From NCBI RefSeq assembly GCF_009746125.1, contig NZ_CP041352.1, forward strand, positions 2,154,436 through 2,218,435: a DNA stretch of 64,000 bases, written 5' to 3'. Shown here piece by piece: positions 24,511-33,197 of this stretch (its first letter is position 1; the number at the start of each line of letters is the position of its first letter). The notes beneath the pieces were generated by a model. The model was given only the letters and a program-made list of their open reading frames with translations. It was not told where the DNA came from and searched no databases. A program made the position numbers and the translations under genes. This DNA is from Casimicrobium huifangae (lineage in GTDB: Bacteria; Pseudomonadota; Gammaproteobacteria; Burkholderiales; Casimicrobiaceae).

Positions 24511-25296
24511 TCACCGCCCCTGAAACTTCGGTGCCCGCTTTTCCTTGAACGCGGCGACGCCTTCGCGGTAGTCCTCGGAAAAGCCGCATTCGCGCATGTA
24601 CGCGCCCTCCAGTGCGAGCTGGGCGTCCAAGCTGTTGTTCGGGCTCGCGTAAATCGCCTGCTTGGTGCGGGCGTAGCCAAGCGTCGGCCCGGCGGCCAAC
24701 TGCATGGCTAGAGCATCAATGTGCGCCGCGAAGGCGTCGTCCGCCACGCACTCCCAGATCAGCCCCAGCTCCGCCGCCCGCCGCGCCGGAATCTTGTCGC
24801 CAAGCAGGGCGAGGCCCATCGCGCGCTGCGTGCCGACGAGACGCGGCAAGAAGTACGAGCCGCCGGTGTCCGGGATCAGCCCTAGCTTGCAGAACGGCTG
24901 CAGGAGGTTCGCGCTCTCGCTGGCGATCACCAGATCGCAAGCCAGCGCGAAGTTGCAGCCGGCGCCCGCTGCCACCCCATTCACCGCCGCAATCACCGGG
25001 ATCGGCAGCGCACGGATCGCCTTCACAAGCGGTGCGTAGTTCTTCTCCACTGATTCACCGAGATCGACCGCCTGGCCCGGCGCCACCGCCCGATCGTTCA
25101 AATCCTGCCCGGCACAAAAGCCGCGCCCGGCACCGGTGATCACCAGCACCCGCGCACCATCCGCCGCCAGCCGCGCCAGCGCATCGCGCAGCTCCTCGTG
25201 CATCTTCTGGGTGAACGAGTTCATCCGTTCGGGGCGGTTCAAGGTGATGCGCGCCACACCGTCAGTGGTGGCGTACAGGATGGTTTCGTAGGTCAT
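24511..25296 (-). CDS. paaG: 1,2-epoxyphenylacetyl-CoA isomerase (crotonase family)
   Basis: A 261-residue crotonase that converts ring-epoxidised phenylacetyl-CoA to the oxepin-CoA. It has GFCAGQDLNDR, the oxyanion-hole region VNGVAAGAGCNFALACDLVIAS and GLIPDTGGSYFLPRLVG with the isomerase-type Asp (D of IPDTGG). The AGCGGAGGA site is 4 nt upstream of the ATG. It lies upstream of paaH in the same direction, but the 266-nt gap with its own operator suggests separate promoters. Confidence 0.93.
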   Translation of the reverse strand: MTYETILYATTDGVARITLNRPERMNSFTQKMHEELRDALARLAADGARVLVITGAGRGFCAGQDLNDRAVAPGQAVDLGESVEKNYAPLVKAIRALPIPVIAAVNGVAAGAGCNFALACDLVIASESANLLQPFCKLGLIPDTGGSYFLPRLVGTQRAMGLALLGDKIPARRAAELGLIWECVADDAFAAHIDALAMQLAAGPTLGYARTKQAIYASPNNSLDAQLALEGAYMRECGFSEDYREGVAAFKEKRAPKFQGR

Positions 25297-25386
25297 GGGG
25301 TCCTCCGCTTGGGCTAGCGGAGGATGTTAGCGAGGTAGCGGAGTGACGTCGGCAAGGCGTGTTACGACGGCGCTTGCCCAGGCCGC

Positions 25387-25812
25387 TTATGACGTGCCGC
25401 CGTCCGTAATCCCCGCCCACGCCATCGCCTGCTCGCGTTCGGCAAACGAGTGGTACTCGACCAGTTTTCCATGTCGCACCACGAAACCGTCGGCGAAGCG
25501 TCCGCCGACCCATTCGGTGGCGCCATGCAGGCGGACGTGCGCGTGCAGGTAGACGACGACTTTGTCGCCGTTCTGAAAGAAGCCCTCGGGATCGCAGCTG
25601 CCTTCGACCCAAGTGCCGCGACCGTTGGTGAGATTGGCCGCCACGGCGGCGGCACCGTGATAGGTGCCTGAGGTCGGGAATCCTTCCGGCTCCCTGCGCA
25701 CGATGTCTGGCGCGAAAGACGCGATCGCCGTGGCGAGGTCGTTGCGGTTGATCGCCGCGAAGAATTGATTGAGGATTTCGACCTCGTTGCTGGTTTCGTT
25801 ACTGCTCAACAT
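25387..25812 (-). CDS. SnoaL/NTF2-like protein
   Basis: A 141-residue protein starting at MLSSNETSNEVE. It has the NTF2/ketosteroid-isomerase-like cone fold pattern: EILNQFFAAINRNDLATAIASFAPDIV, GTYHGAAAVAANL, KVVVYLHAHVRLHGATEWVGGRFADGFVVRHGKLVEYHSFAER. Such proteins range from small isomerases to hydrolases and binding proteins; no catalytic set is certain. It lies between paaG and the repetitive surface protein. Confidence 0.75.
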   Translation of the reverse strand: MLSSNETSNEVEILNQFFAAINRNDLATAIASFAPDIVRREPEGFPTSGTYHGAAAVAANLTNGRGTWVEGSCDPEGFFQNGDKVVVYLHAHVRLHGATEWVGGRFADGFVVRHGKLVEYHSFAEREQAMAWAGITDGGTS

Positions 25813-25848
25813 TGCACGTCCCTGGCTACAGCCTTTCCCCACTAACAA

Positions 25849-28800
25849 TCACCGCGCAGCTCGACTACGCCGCCGCGCCGCTTTGGCTCGAGCACTGATG
25901 CCAGCCAGCGCGGCGGCCAGCAGCAGCAGTGTCCACCAGGCGTCGGCTGGCACCGGGCGGGCCGGGTTGCCGACCTGCGCTGTGCTGCAGTTTTGTGCTG
26001 GTTGTGCCGTTACGTTCACGCAGGCCGTGTTGGCGGTGGTCAGACCCGGGGCGAGCGTGCCGCGGACGACCACGTCAACCCGTTGGCTGGCGGTGGTTGC
26101 TGCCGCGTCAGCGGTGTAAGCAAGGGTGCCGGTCACGTCCAGCGTAGTACCGCCGGCGGTGAGCGCGCAGCTGGTGATCGTGGTCCCCGTGTTACCAGTG
26201 GCTACGCACGTGACTGAACTACCGATCATGCTGGCGGGTAACACGTCGGTGACGCTGAAGCCGACCGGCGTCAGTTGGGAATTGCTGGTGCTGTTGTTGA
26301 TGACCGTGATGGTCCACTCGACGGTGACGCCATCGTCCAGCATCCGGCCACGTTTGGTGATGGACGGTGATGCGGCCGTCGCGGCCGCAGTGCTGACGCA
26401 GCTACTGTCGTTTGCGGTGCAGGCGATCGGGGGTGTGCAAACGGTGGCGCTGCCCGCCAGTCCACAGCCGCGCGGCGCAGCGCATGCCTCGCCGGTGCAG
26501 GCAGCGGGTGCCGTGGCGTAGTAGAACTGGTTGACAACTGTTGTTGAGGTGGTCGGGAAGGGCGTTGCCGGCATGACGACAAAGTGCACGACGACCGGGG
26601 CGCCGCCTGAAATGGGCGCGTTGACGGTAACGGTGCATAGCGTACCTGCGACCGAGGTGTTGGCGATGCAGTCCGTGGTCGCATTGCCCGAAACCGACGC
26701 AAACACAGTGTTGGCCGGTACGACTTCAAGGAGCCGGTAGCCCGCAGCCTGAGTGGTGCCGGGCGCAGTGTTGGTGAGCGTCAGTGCATAGTCAAGTGGC
26801 ACGCCGGGCGTCACCGGGCTGCCGGAAGCAAGCGATTTGGCGATGATGACCCGCGGTGCGGGTGCGACCAGCGCAGTCGAGCTGCAGTCGCCTGCATTGG
26901 GCAGGTTCGTCACCGGTGAGCAGTTGCCGCTGGTGCTGGCGGTGTTGCTGATTACGCCGGCGGCGCTGATGGCCACCGTGCCGCTGACAGTCAGGGTGGC
27001 GCTTGCGCCAGGCGCCAGCGTCGCGACGGTAGCGACGACATTGCTGGACAGGCCGCTGCTCACCGTGCAAGCGGCGTGGGCGCAGGTCACGCTGCTGAGC
27101 GTGATGGCCGCAGGCACCACGTCGCCCAGCGAAACGTTGTTCGCTACGCTGCCGCCGACGTTGCTGACCTGAATGCTGTAGCTAATCGGTCCGCCCTGAA
27201 CGTAGGAACCTTGTGCTGCGTACTTGCTGAGGATGACGCTGGCTGGCGCGGAGGCGATGGATGTGGGAGCAATATCCACCGATGCCGAGCACGCATTGCC
27301 CAGCATTGGTACGCAGAAGCTGCCCGCTGGCGGCACTAGCGTCGCCACGTTGGTGATGACACCGGTGGTATTCGACGGAATTGCACCGTTGATACGTACC
27401 ACCACGCTGCCGAAGGCAGGGACCGTAACCGTTGCAGCGACGATTTGTCCCGAAACGGTTGGCACCGAAGTGCAGCCCGAAGGGCAAGACGCTGTGGGGA
27501 CACCCAGCACCGCCGGCACCGTGTCAGTGACTGTTGCGCCAACGACTGCGGTGTTGGTCGCGTTGTTGATCACGATGTCGTAGCTGAGTGCTCCGCCGGT
27601 CGGCGGGTAAGTGGCCAGTGATGCGCGTTTGCTGATCGTGAGAGTGCCGGCCGTCGCGGGATTTGCGGGCGCGAGGACGTGCGTTGCGGTACAGCCGGCA
27701 GCGCAGCCAGAGCCGGTGACCGTGGCAGTATTGACAATCGTGCTGGTGGTACCCGCAGGGATGGTGCCGGTGTAGGTAAAGGTGAGCGAACTGCCTGCCG
27801 CGATGCTGGCTCCGATGCTGCCGCTGGTGCTGGCCGTACCGCAGTTGCTGCCCGCCCCGGCGCTGCAGGTGACAGACGCCCAGTTGCCGATCTGCGTCGG
27901 CGGAAGATCGCTTACGTCAACGCTCTGCGCGGTGCCGGCTCCGGTATTGCTGACGATCACACTGTAAACAACGGTGTTCGCGGCGACGGTGTTGTACGCG
28001 GCCAGACTGGACCGCTTGACCACACTCAAAGACGGGCTCACTACCCGAACGCATTGATCGGTGACGCCATTGCTAACGCTGGCGGCGCCACTGATGTTGC
28101 CGGCGCCGTTGGTGAAGGCAGCATTGGGGCAAGTGGCGTTGGTCTGGCCGGTGGCATTGGTAACGGCAACGCTGACCGTACAGGCACCGCCTGCGGGCAC
28201 CGCCAGGCCGTTTACGGTGATTGCGCCACCGCTGCCCGTGGTCGTGGTCACCACCCCGGCACTGGCGATGTTGCTGCAACTGCCGCCAATGGCCGGGCTG
28301 GTGCCGCCGACAATCTGCAAACCGCCTGGCAGGGTGTCAATGAAGCTGGCCGTCGTCGCGGCTGCGCCTGGCGGATTGGCGAGCGTGAAGGTCAGCGTTG
28401 TGGTGCCGCTATCGGGGAGGGCGGTGGGACTGAACGCCTTGGTCAACGTGGGCAACAGCGAGTTGACGAGCGTGCATGTGATATTGGACCCGGCCGCAGT
28501 TGCTGCGGCGTCCAGCGTCACGGTGTTACCAGTGATAGTCGCGGTGCCGCCTGGCCCCACGCCAGCGCAGTTGGCGGACGCGAGCACGTAGCCCGCCGGG
28601 CCGCTATCGGTGATTGTGGCTGCGGCGCCTGCCACGGCCAGCGACTGCGTTGCTCCAGAAACGCCAATGCCCGGTGTGGCGGTGGTGATCGTCTGGCTCG
28701 ACCAGCCGTTGGTACCGCTGAAGGTGAATGCGCCCACGCCGCCGTTGGATACTTTCGTCAAGGTGAGCGTCGGCAGTCTGGCATTGGTGAACGTGCAGGC

Positions 28801-29823
28801 GATGTTTGCGCCGGGTGCGGTAGCTGCTGCGCTCAAGGTGAGCGATTTGCCGTTCAACGTCGCGGTGCCGCCGCTGCCCATTCCGCTACAGCTGGCGCCG
28901 GTGAGCAGGTAGCCCGGCGGAACGAACTCCGTGATGGTGGTTGCGATTGACGGTGACGCAAGCGTTTGCGTCGTGCCGGACGCTCCAATACCGGGTGTGG
29001 TGGTGGTGATCGTCTGCGACGACCAGCCGTTGGTACCGCTAAAGTTGAAGGCGCCTACGCCGCCGTTGGATACCTTCGTTACGGTAAGCGTCGGCAGCCT
29101 GGCATTGTTGAATGTGCAGACGATATTTGCGCCGGGTGCGGTAGCTGCTGCGCTCAGTGTGAGCGAATTGCCATTCAACGATGCGATCCCGCCACTGCCC
29201 ATCCCGGTGCAGCTGACGCCGGTGAGCAGGTAGCCTGGCGGGGTGATCTCCGTGATAGTGGTCGCGGTCGCCGGTGACGTGAGCGTCTGCGTCGCGCCGG
29301 ACACGCCCGTGCCGGGTGTGGTGGTGGTGATCGTCTGGGTCGACCAGCCGTTGGTACCGCTGAAGGTGAAGGCGCCTACGCCGCCGTTGGATACCTTCGT
29401 CAAGGTAAGCGTCGGCAGCCTGGTATTGGTGAACGTGCAGACGATGTTTGCACCAGCCGCAGTGGCTGCTGCGCTCAGAGTAAGCGAATTGCCGTTCAAC
29501 GAGGCGATCCCGCCACTGCCCATCCCGGTGCAGCTGACGCCAGTGAGCAGGTAACCGGGCGGGCTGCTTTCGGTGATGGTGGTCGCCGTACCCTCTATGG
29601 CGAGGGTTTGCGGTGCCCCCGGCACCGCTACGCCGACGGTCGTTGTGATGATGCTTTGCGACGTCCAGCCGTTGGTTCCCGTGAAAGTGAACAGGCCTAC
29701 ACCGCCAGCGGATACCTTTTGTATTGTGAGGGTAGTCGCACGTGCGTCGTTGCCGTAAAGGGCTGACGAAATCAGTATCAGCATTGTCGACGCAGCTGCA
29801 CTGATTCGGCTGTAAAGTTGCAC
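25849..29823 (-). CDS. Large repetitive exported protein with DUF11-like domains and C-terminal sorting-type tail
   Basis: A 1324-residue protein with a GTG start at 29821-29823 and AAGGAGA 6 nt upstream. A signal peptide (about 1-29) is followed by four 107-residue repeats (31-458), each with TKVSNGGVGAFTFSGTNGW and PPGYLLTGVSCTGMGSGG, like prealbumin/SpaA-type beta folds. Then come a DUF11/DUF7933-like domain (FSPTALPDSGTTTLTFTLANP) and at least four further DUF11-type repeats with paired cysteines. The end, PADAWWTLLLLAAALAGI followed by a basic run, has the layout of IPTL/PEP-CTERM tails (short motif, hydrophobic span, Arg-rich end). It is probably a surface or matrix protein. No exosortase gene is nearby. 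Confidence 0.8.
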   Translation of the reverse strand: MQLYSRISAAASTMLILISSALYGNDARATTLTIQKVSAGGVGLFTFTGTNGWTSQSIITTTVGVAVPGAPQTLAIEGTATTITESSPPGYLLTGVSCTGMGSGGIASLNGNSLTLSAAATAAGANIVCTFTNTRLPTLTLTKVSNGGVGAFTFSGTNGWSTQTITTTTPGTGVSGATQTLTSPATATTITEITPPGYLLTGVSCTGMGSGGIASLNGNSLTLSAAATAPGANIVCTFNNARLPTLTVTKVSNGGVGAFNFSGTNGWSSQTITTTTPGIGASGTTQTLASPSIATTITEFVPPGYLLTGASCSGMGSGGTATLNGKSLTLSAAATAPGANIACTFTNARLPTLTLTKVSNGGVGAFTFSGTNGWSSQTITTATPGIGVSGATQSLAVAGAAATITDSGPAGYVLASANCAGVGPGGTATITGNTVTLDAAATAAGSNITCTLVNSLLPTLTKAFSPTALPDSGTTTLTFTLANPPGAAATTASFIDTLPGGLQIVGGTSPAIGGSCSNIASAGVVTTTTGSGGAITVNGLAVPAGGACTVSVAVTNATGQTNATCPNAAFTNGAGNISGAASVSNGVTDQCVRVVSPSLSVVKRSSLAAYNTVAANTVVYSVIVSNTGAGTAQSVDVSDLPPTQIGNWASVTCSAGAGSNCGTASTSGSIGASIAAGSSLTFTYTGTIPAGTTSTIVNTATVTGSGCAAGCTATHVLAPANPATAGTLTISKRASLATYPPTGGALSYDIVINNATNTAVVGATVTDTVPAVLGVPTASCPSGCTSVPTVSGQIVAATVTVPAFGSVVVRINGAIPSNTTGVITNVATLVPPAGSFCVPMLGNACSASVDIAPTSIASAPASVILSKYAAQGSYVQGGPISYSIQVSNVGGSVANNVSLGDVVPAAITLSSVTCAHAACTVSSGLSSNVVATVATLAPGASATLTVSGTVAISAAGVISNTASTSGNCSPVTNLPNAGDCSSTALVAPAPRVIIAKSLASGSPVTPGVPLDYALTLTNTAPGTTQAAGYRLLEVVPANTVFASVSGNATTDCIANTSVAGTLCTVTVNAPISGGAPVVVHFVVMPATPFPTTSTTVVNQFYYATAPAACTGEACAAPRGCGLAGSATVCTPPIACTANDSSCVSTAAATAASPSITKRGRMLDDGVTVEWTITVINNSTSNSQLTPVGFSVTDVLPASMIGSSVTCVATGNTGTTITSCALTAGGTTLDVTGTLAYTADAAATTASQRVDVVVRGTLAPGLTTANTACVNVTAQPAQNCSTAQVGNPARPVPADAWWTLLLLAAALAGISARAKAARRRSRAAR
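28450..29733 (-). repeat. Four in-frame 321-bp tandem repeats in the surface protein gene
   Basis: Four 321-nt units encode 107-residue modules. The second and third are the most alike; the first and fourth have drifted. Near-identity over long stretches implies recent duplication or ongoing homogenisation, and the unit number could vary between strains. Confidence 0.9.
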
Positions 29824-30002
29824 CGGGACTCTCCTTTACCGGGTTGCCAGGTTGCCGGCATATCGGCGATCCGCTGCCGCGTCGTTGTCGTTTCCGGTGG
29901 CAGTGGATCGCGCAGTTAGAAGGCCACGGGCGGCATGGTGGACGGCCCAAGCTGGTGCGTACCTGAAATTGACTTGGGCATGGGTGGTTGCAATGACTGT
30001 GC

Positions 30003-32732
30003 TTATCCTACCGCCCACAACGTAGACGCTGTTGGCGGCGGTGGCGGTGGCGTGGCTGAGCGCAGCCACGCGATGGTATCGGCCAGTGGCAGCGGATGGG
30101 CAATGCCGTAGCCCTGGGCAAAGTCGCAGCCGTGCAGCTCGAGAAATTGCAGCGTGGCGGCGTCTTCCACGCCTTCGGCAACGACGGTGAGCCCCAGGTT
30201 GTGGGCCAGCGCGATGGTGGACTGCACGATGATCGCGTCTTCCGCGCTCTGCATCACGCGGGAGACGAACGAGTTGTCCATCTTCAAGCCCTTCAGCGGC
30301 AGCCGGCGCAGGTAGGCCAGCGAGCAGAAGCCGACGCCGTAGTCGTCAATGATGATCGAGAAACCCTGCGCCCGACAGTCGGCGAGGATCTGCGCGGCCC
30401 GGTCGGAGTTGTGGATCAGTGAGGTCTCGGTGATCTCAAGATCGACCAGCCGTGCCGGCAGGCCGTATTTGCGGATGCTTTTCTGCAGATGGGCAACGAT
30501 GATGGAGTCGCCCAGCAGTCGCGGCGAGATGTTGATGGCGACACCGACACCCGGCGCTGGTACCTGCCAGTCGCGTGCGGCGGCGAGCGCGTTGTCGATC
30601 ACCCAGCGCGTCAGCACCCGGATCGAGTCCGACATCTCGGCGCGGTGCACGAAGTCGCGCGCGGTCAGGCGGCCATATTCCGGGTGATTCCAGCGCACCA
30701 GCGCTTCCAGGCGCACTGGCTTGCGGGTGAGGCAATTGATGATGGGCTGGAATTCCAGCACCAGTTCGCCGCGGTCGATCGCCTCGGGCAAACCAGCGAG
30801 CAGCAGCAGTTTGCGTTTCTCGAATACCACCGTGCTGCGGCTGAACAGGCGCACGCCACCGCCGGTCTGCTTGGCGTGATACATCGCCTCGTCGGCAGCG
30901 CGGGACAGGTCGGAGAACGTGCGGCCATGCGTCGGATAAATCGCCGCCCCGATGCTGGCCGAGACATGGAATTTGCCACCACCGATCACGAAGGGCTGCG
31001 CCAGCGCGTTGGTGATTGCCTCAGCGACCCGCATGGCGCCCTCGGCGGTGCCGACACCGCGGACGAAGACGCCGAATTCGTCGCCGCCCAGCCGCGCAGC
31101 AATCGCGTCTTCATTGGTCAGCGCTTCGTCGAAGCGGTCCTTCATCTGGCGCAGCACTTCGTCGCCGGCGCTGTGGCCAAGGGTGTCGTTGATGTCCTTG
31201 AACTGGTTGAGATCAAGCAGCAGCAATGCGGCGGACGGATCGTCGCCGCGATGACCGGATTGCTCAATGTTTTCGTTGATCTCGGCTACCAGCCGCTGGC
31301 GGTTGAGCAGGCCCGTGAGGGGGTCGCGGAAGGCGAGATGTTCCAGCAGCGACTGATAGCGCTTGCGGTCGGTCACATTGCGGCGCGCGCCCCACAGGCG
31401 GACAAGTTTGCCGTCTTCGACGACGCCGAGCAGCGTCAGCGTCAACCAGTGCAGATCTTCACCACGCACCTTCAGGCGCAGCTCGCGCTCGTTCAGACGA
31501 TAGCCACGGTCGATCCAGTCGCGCAGCGAGGTGCCCTTGAACAGCTCGGGCATGAATTCCGACAGGCGGCGGCCAATGACGTCGGTCTCTTCGCGGTGAT
31601 AGTCGCGGGCAAACGCTGCATTGACGTCGCTGATCAGCCCCCGCTCGCGCAGCAGGGCAATCTGCTCCTGCGGCGGCAGACTGGTCGGGATGGCGGGCTC
31701 GACGTCGACCGCCCAGATGGAGTCAAGGCTCGCCTGGATGAAGGCACGATGGCGCTCACGGGTGGCATGCAATTCAGTTTCAGACTTGATCCGCTCCGAC
31801 ACCTCATGCGCGAGCGACAACAGGTCCACCGCCGAGCTGGCATAGGCCTGCGAGTCACCGTCCCACACACGCGTCTGCTCGCAATCTTCAAAACAGACGA
31901 CGCCCCAGAGATGGCCATGGTGAAAAACCGGTACATCAAGCAGGGCTCTGACGCCTGTTTGCGGCAGATAGGTGACGCGGAACTCCTCCAGCACCGGGTC
32001 TGCGACCGCGTCGCCAACGGCGAGGGCGCGCCGCTGTGCGATGGCGGCGAAATAGGTGGGGAAGTCAGCGGCGTCAAGTACCTGACCCGCCCTGGCCTCG
32101 CCGTTCACGACGCGGGCGTCATGCTGATGCAGGCACACCAGTTGCCGGCCGCTTTCGCTGAAGCGCCACAGCCCGGCGCGAGCGACGTTCAGCGCGGCTG
32201 CGCACTGGCGCATGATCTGGGTTGACGAGCGGGCAAAGTCACCACGATCAACCACCAGCGGATTGCGCGCCAGCGAAAAGAGGGACTCGTGATACGCCAG
32301 CAGCTTCAGCTCGCGCTCGGACGCTTCGGTGATGTCGGTAATGGCGCCAACGTAGCGCGACTTGCCATTTGCCTGCGGGGCGTTGCGGCCCTTGCAGGCG
32401 AGCCAGACCACGCCGTCGCCGTCGCCGTTGCTGCGACGAACGCGGAATTCGACGTAGACCTCCGGCTCGCCAGCCTCGCACTGACGCAGCAGGCGTTCAA
32501 CGGCAGGCAAGTCCTCTGCCGCGACATAGCTGGTGAACTCGCTGAGCGGCCCGTAGTAACGGCCCGGACGCAACGATTCGAACGAGAAAACGTTGTGGTA
32601 GAGATCGATCATGCCGTTGGACGGCGTGTAATCCCACAGCCCGACGCCGCCGGCTTCCAGCGCCCGATGCAGCAGGGGTTCGTTGCTGCCGAACGGAATC
32701 TTGGTTAACTGGGCGATGCGGGGTTGCGCCAT
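30003..32732 (-). CDS. PAS-GAF-PAS-GGDEF-EAL cyclic-di-GMP signalling protein
   Basis: A 909-residue soluble protein (start MAQPRIAQL; MHAAKG 33 nt upstream is possible). In order: a PAS/PAC module (about 15-130), a GAF domain (about 150-310, with LPQTGVRALLDVPVFHHGHLWGVVCFEDC), a second PAS with PAC, a GGDEF domain with RLGGDEFGVFV (A-site intact) and an EAL domain with LEALVRW, LEITET and VAEGVED. Both cyclase and phosphodiesterase motifs look intact, so the activities may be switched by the sensors. It lies beside the surface-protein gene (180-nt gap), which may hint at matrix or biofilm control. It diverges from paaA. Confidence 0.92.
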   Translation of the reverse strand: MAQPRIAQLTKIPFGSNEPLLHRALEAGGVGLWDYTPSNGMIDLYHNVFSFESLRPGRYYGPLSEFTSYVAAEDLPAVERLLRQCEAGEPEVYVEFRVRRSNGDGDGVVWLACKGRNAPQANGKSRYVGAITDITEASERELKLLAYHESLFSLARNPLVVDRGDFARSSTQIMRQCAAALNVARAGLWRFSESGRQLVCLHQHDARVVNGEARAGQVLDAADFPTYFAAIAQRRALAVGDAVADPVLEEFRVTYLPQTGVRALLDVPVFHHGHLWGVVCFEDCEQTRVWDGDSQAYASSAVDLLSLAHEVSERIKSETELHATRERHRAFIQASLDSIWAVDVEPAIPTSLPPQEQIALLRERGLISDVNAAFARDYHREETDVIGRRLSEFMPELFKGTSLRDWIDRGYRLNERELRLKVRGEDLHWLTLTLLGVVEDGKLVRLWGARRNVTDRKRYQSLLEHLAFRDPLTGLLNRQRLVAEINENIEQSGHRGDDPSAALLLLDLNQFKDINDTLGHSAGDEVLRQMKDRFDEALTNEDAIAARLGGDEFGVFVRGVGTAEGAMRVAEAITNALAQPFVIGGGKFHVSASIGAAIYPTHGRTFSDLSRAADEAMYHAKQTGGGVRLFSRSTVVFEKRKLLLLAGLPEAIDRGELVLEFQPIINCLTRKPVRLEALVRWNHPEYGRLTARDFVHRAEMSDSIRVLTRWVIDNALAAARDWQVPAPGVGVAINISPRLLGDSIIVAHLQKSIRKYGLPARLVDLEITETSLIHNSDRAAQILADCRAQGFSIIIDDYGVGFCSLAYLRRLPLKGLKMDNSFVSRVMQSAEDAIIVQSTIALAHNLGLTVVAEGVEDAATLQFLELHGCDFAQGYGIAHPLPLADTIAWLRSATPPPPPPTASTLWAVG

Positions 32733-32914
32733 GTCAGCAACCTTGCGGCCCTTCGCCGCATGCATACGGCATGCAGTGTGTGCTGTTGGCGATCATCCGT
32801 TGGCACCAGCAAGCGCCATAGGCGATATAAAGGCTGACGCCGTCGCGTTCGATGCGCTCCACAAACTCAACACATGCCCCCCGATCAATCGGGCAATGCT
32901 ATCGGGATTGCGCG

Positions 32915-32935
32915 TGCCTGAACAGCGTTCAGGCA
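32915..32935. promoter_or_regulatory. 8-bp inverted repeat, possible operator or hairpin
   Basis: TGCCTGAA and TTCAGGCA flank CAGCG. The site is about 85 nt upstream of the paaA -35 and about 180 nt upstream of the GGDEF-EAL start. It has no following T-run, so it is more likely a binding site than a terminator. Confidence 0.35.
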
Positions 32936-33018
32936 TACGGTCGTCCCGCGCGGTTGAGTGGGATGAGGGTGTCTAGGCGATGGCTTTCAGGCTGACCGCA
33001 GTCGATCGAAACACTATA

Positions 33019-33047
33019 TTGACTGACCGGTCGGTCGGGAATACTAT
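33019..33047 (+). promoter_or_regulatory. paaA promoter with PaaR operator between -35 and -10
   Basis: The -35 TTGACT (33019-33024) and -10 TACTAT (33042-33047) are spaced by exactly 17 nt, and that spacer is the palindromic operator GACCGGTCGGTCGGGAA. A TetR-type repressor bound there would block RNA polymerase. The 22-nt block 33021-33042 recurs upstream of the diiron oxygenase. Confidence 0.8.
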
Positions 33048-33197
33048 TTGCGCTGGATCAAACAACTTGCAGACAGGCTGCATTGACGTTGCGCGGGTTG
33101 TTTGGCGACCACGCCGCCATATCAGTCGGATCGCTGCAGCATGGCGGCGCTAGACGGTGCAGCGCCCGAAAGCCCGTATCAATCGCCCGAGAAGTGT

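Larger units (their letters stand above)
32733..33197. other. Divergent intergenic region between the GGDEF-EAL gene and paaA
   Basis: This 465-nt gap holds the paaA promoter/operator (33019-33047) and a perfect inverted repeat, TGCCTGAA-CAGCG-TTCAGGCA, at 32915-32935. No convincing small gene was found. The paaA untranslated leader would be about 145 nt long. Confidence 0.6.

Noticed and set aside
27679-28950. 423-codon plus-strand frame inside the surface-protein gene
   Set aside because: Gly/Arg-rich antisense shadow of a repetitive gene; no ribosome site or family match, while the minus strand has a signal peptide and repeat domains.
28610-29554. Three similar ~100-codon plus-strand frames that look like a small gene family
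   Set aside because: They are the complement of the 321-bp repeats of the surface-protein gene.
28450-29733. CRISPR-like periodicity
   Set aside because: The repeats are 321 bp long, in frame and coding; no short direct repeats with unique spacers and no cas genes.
30489-32225. 578-codon plus-strand frame opposite the GGDEF-EAL gene
   Set aside because: It mirrors a gene with intact GGDEF and EAL motifs; no protein features of its own.
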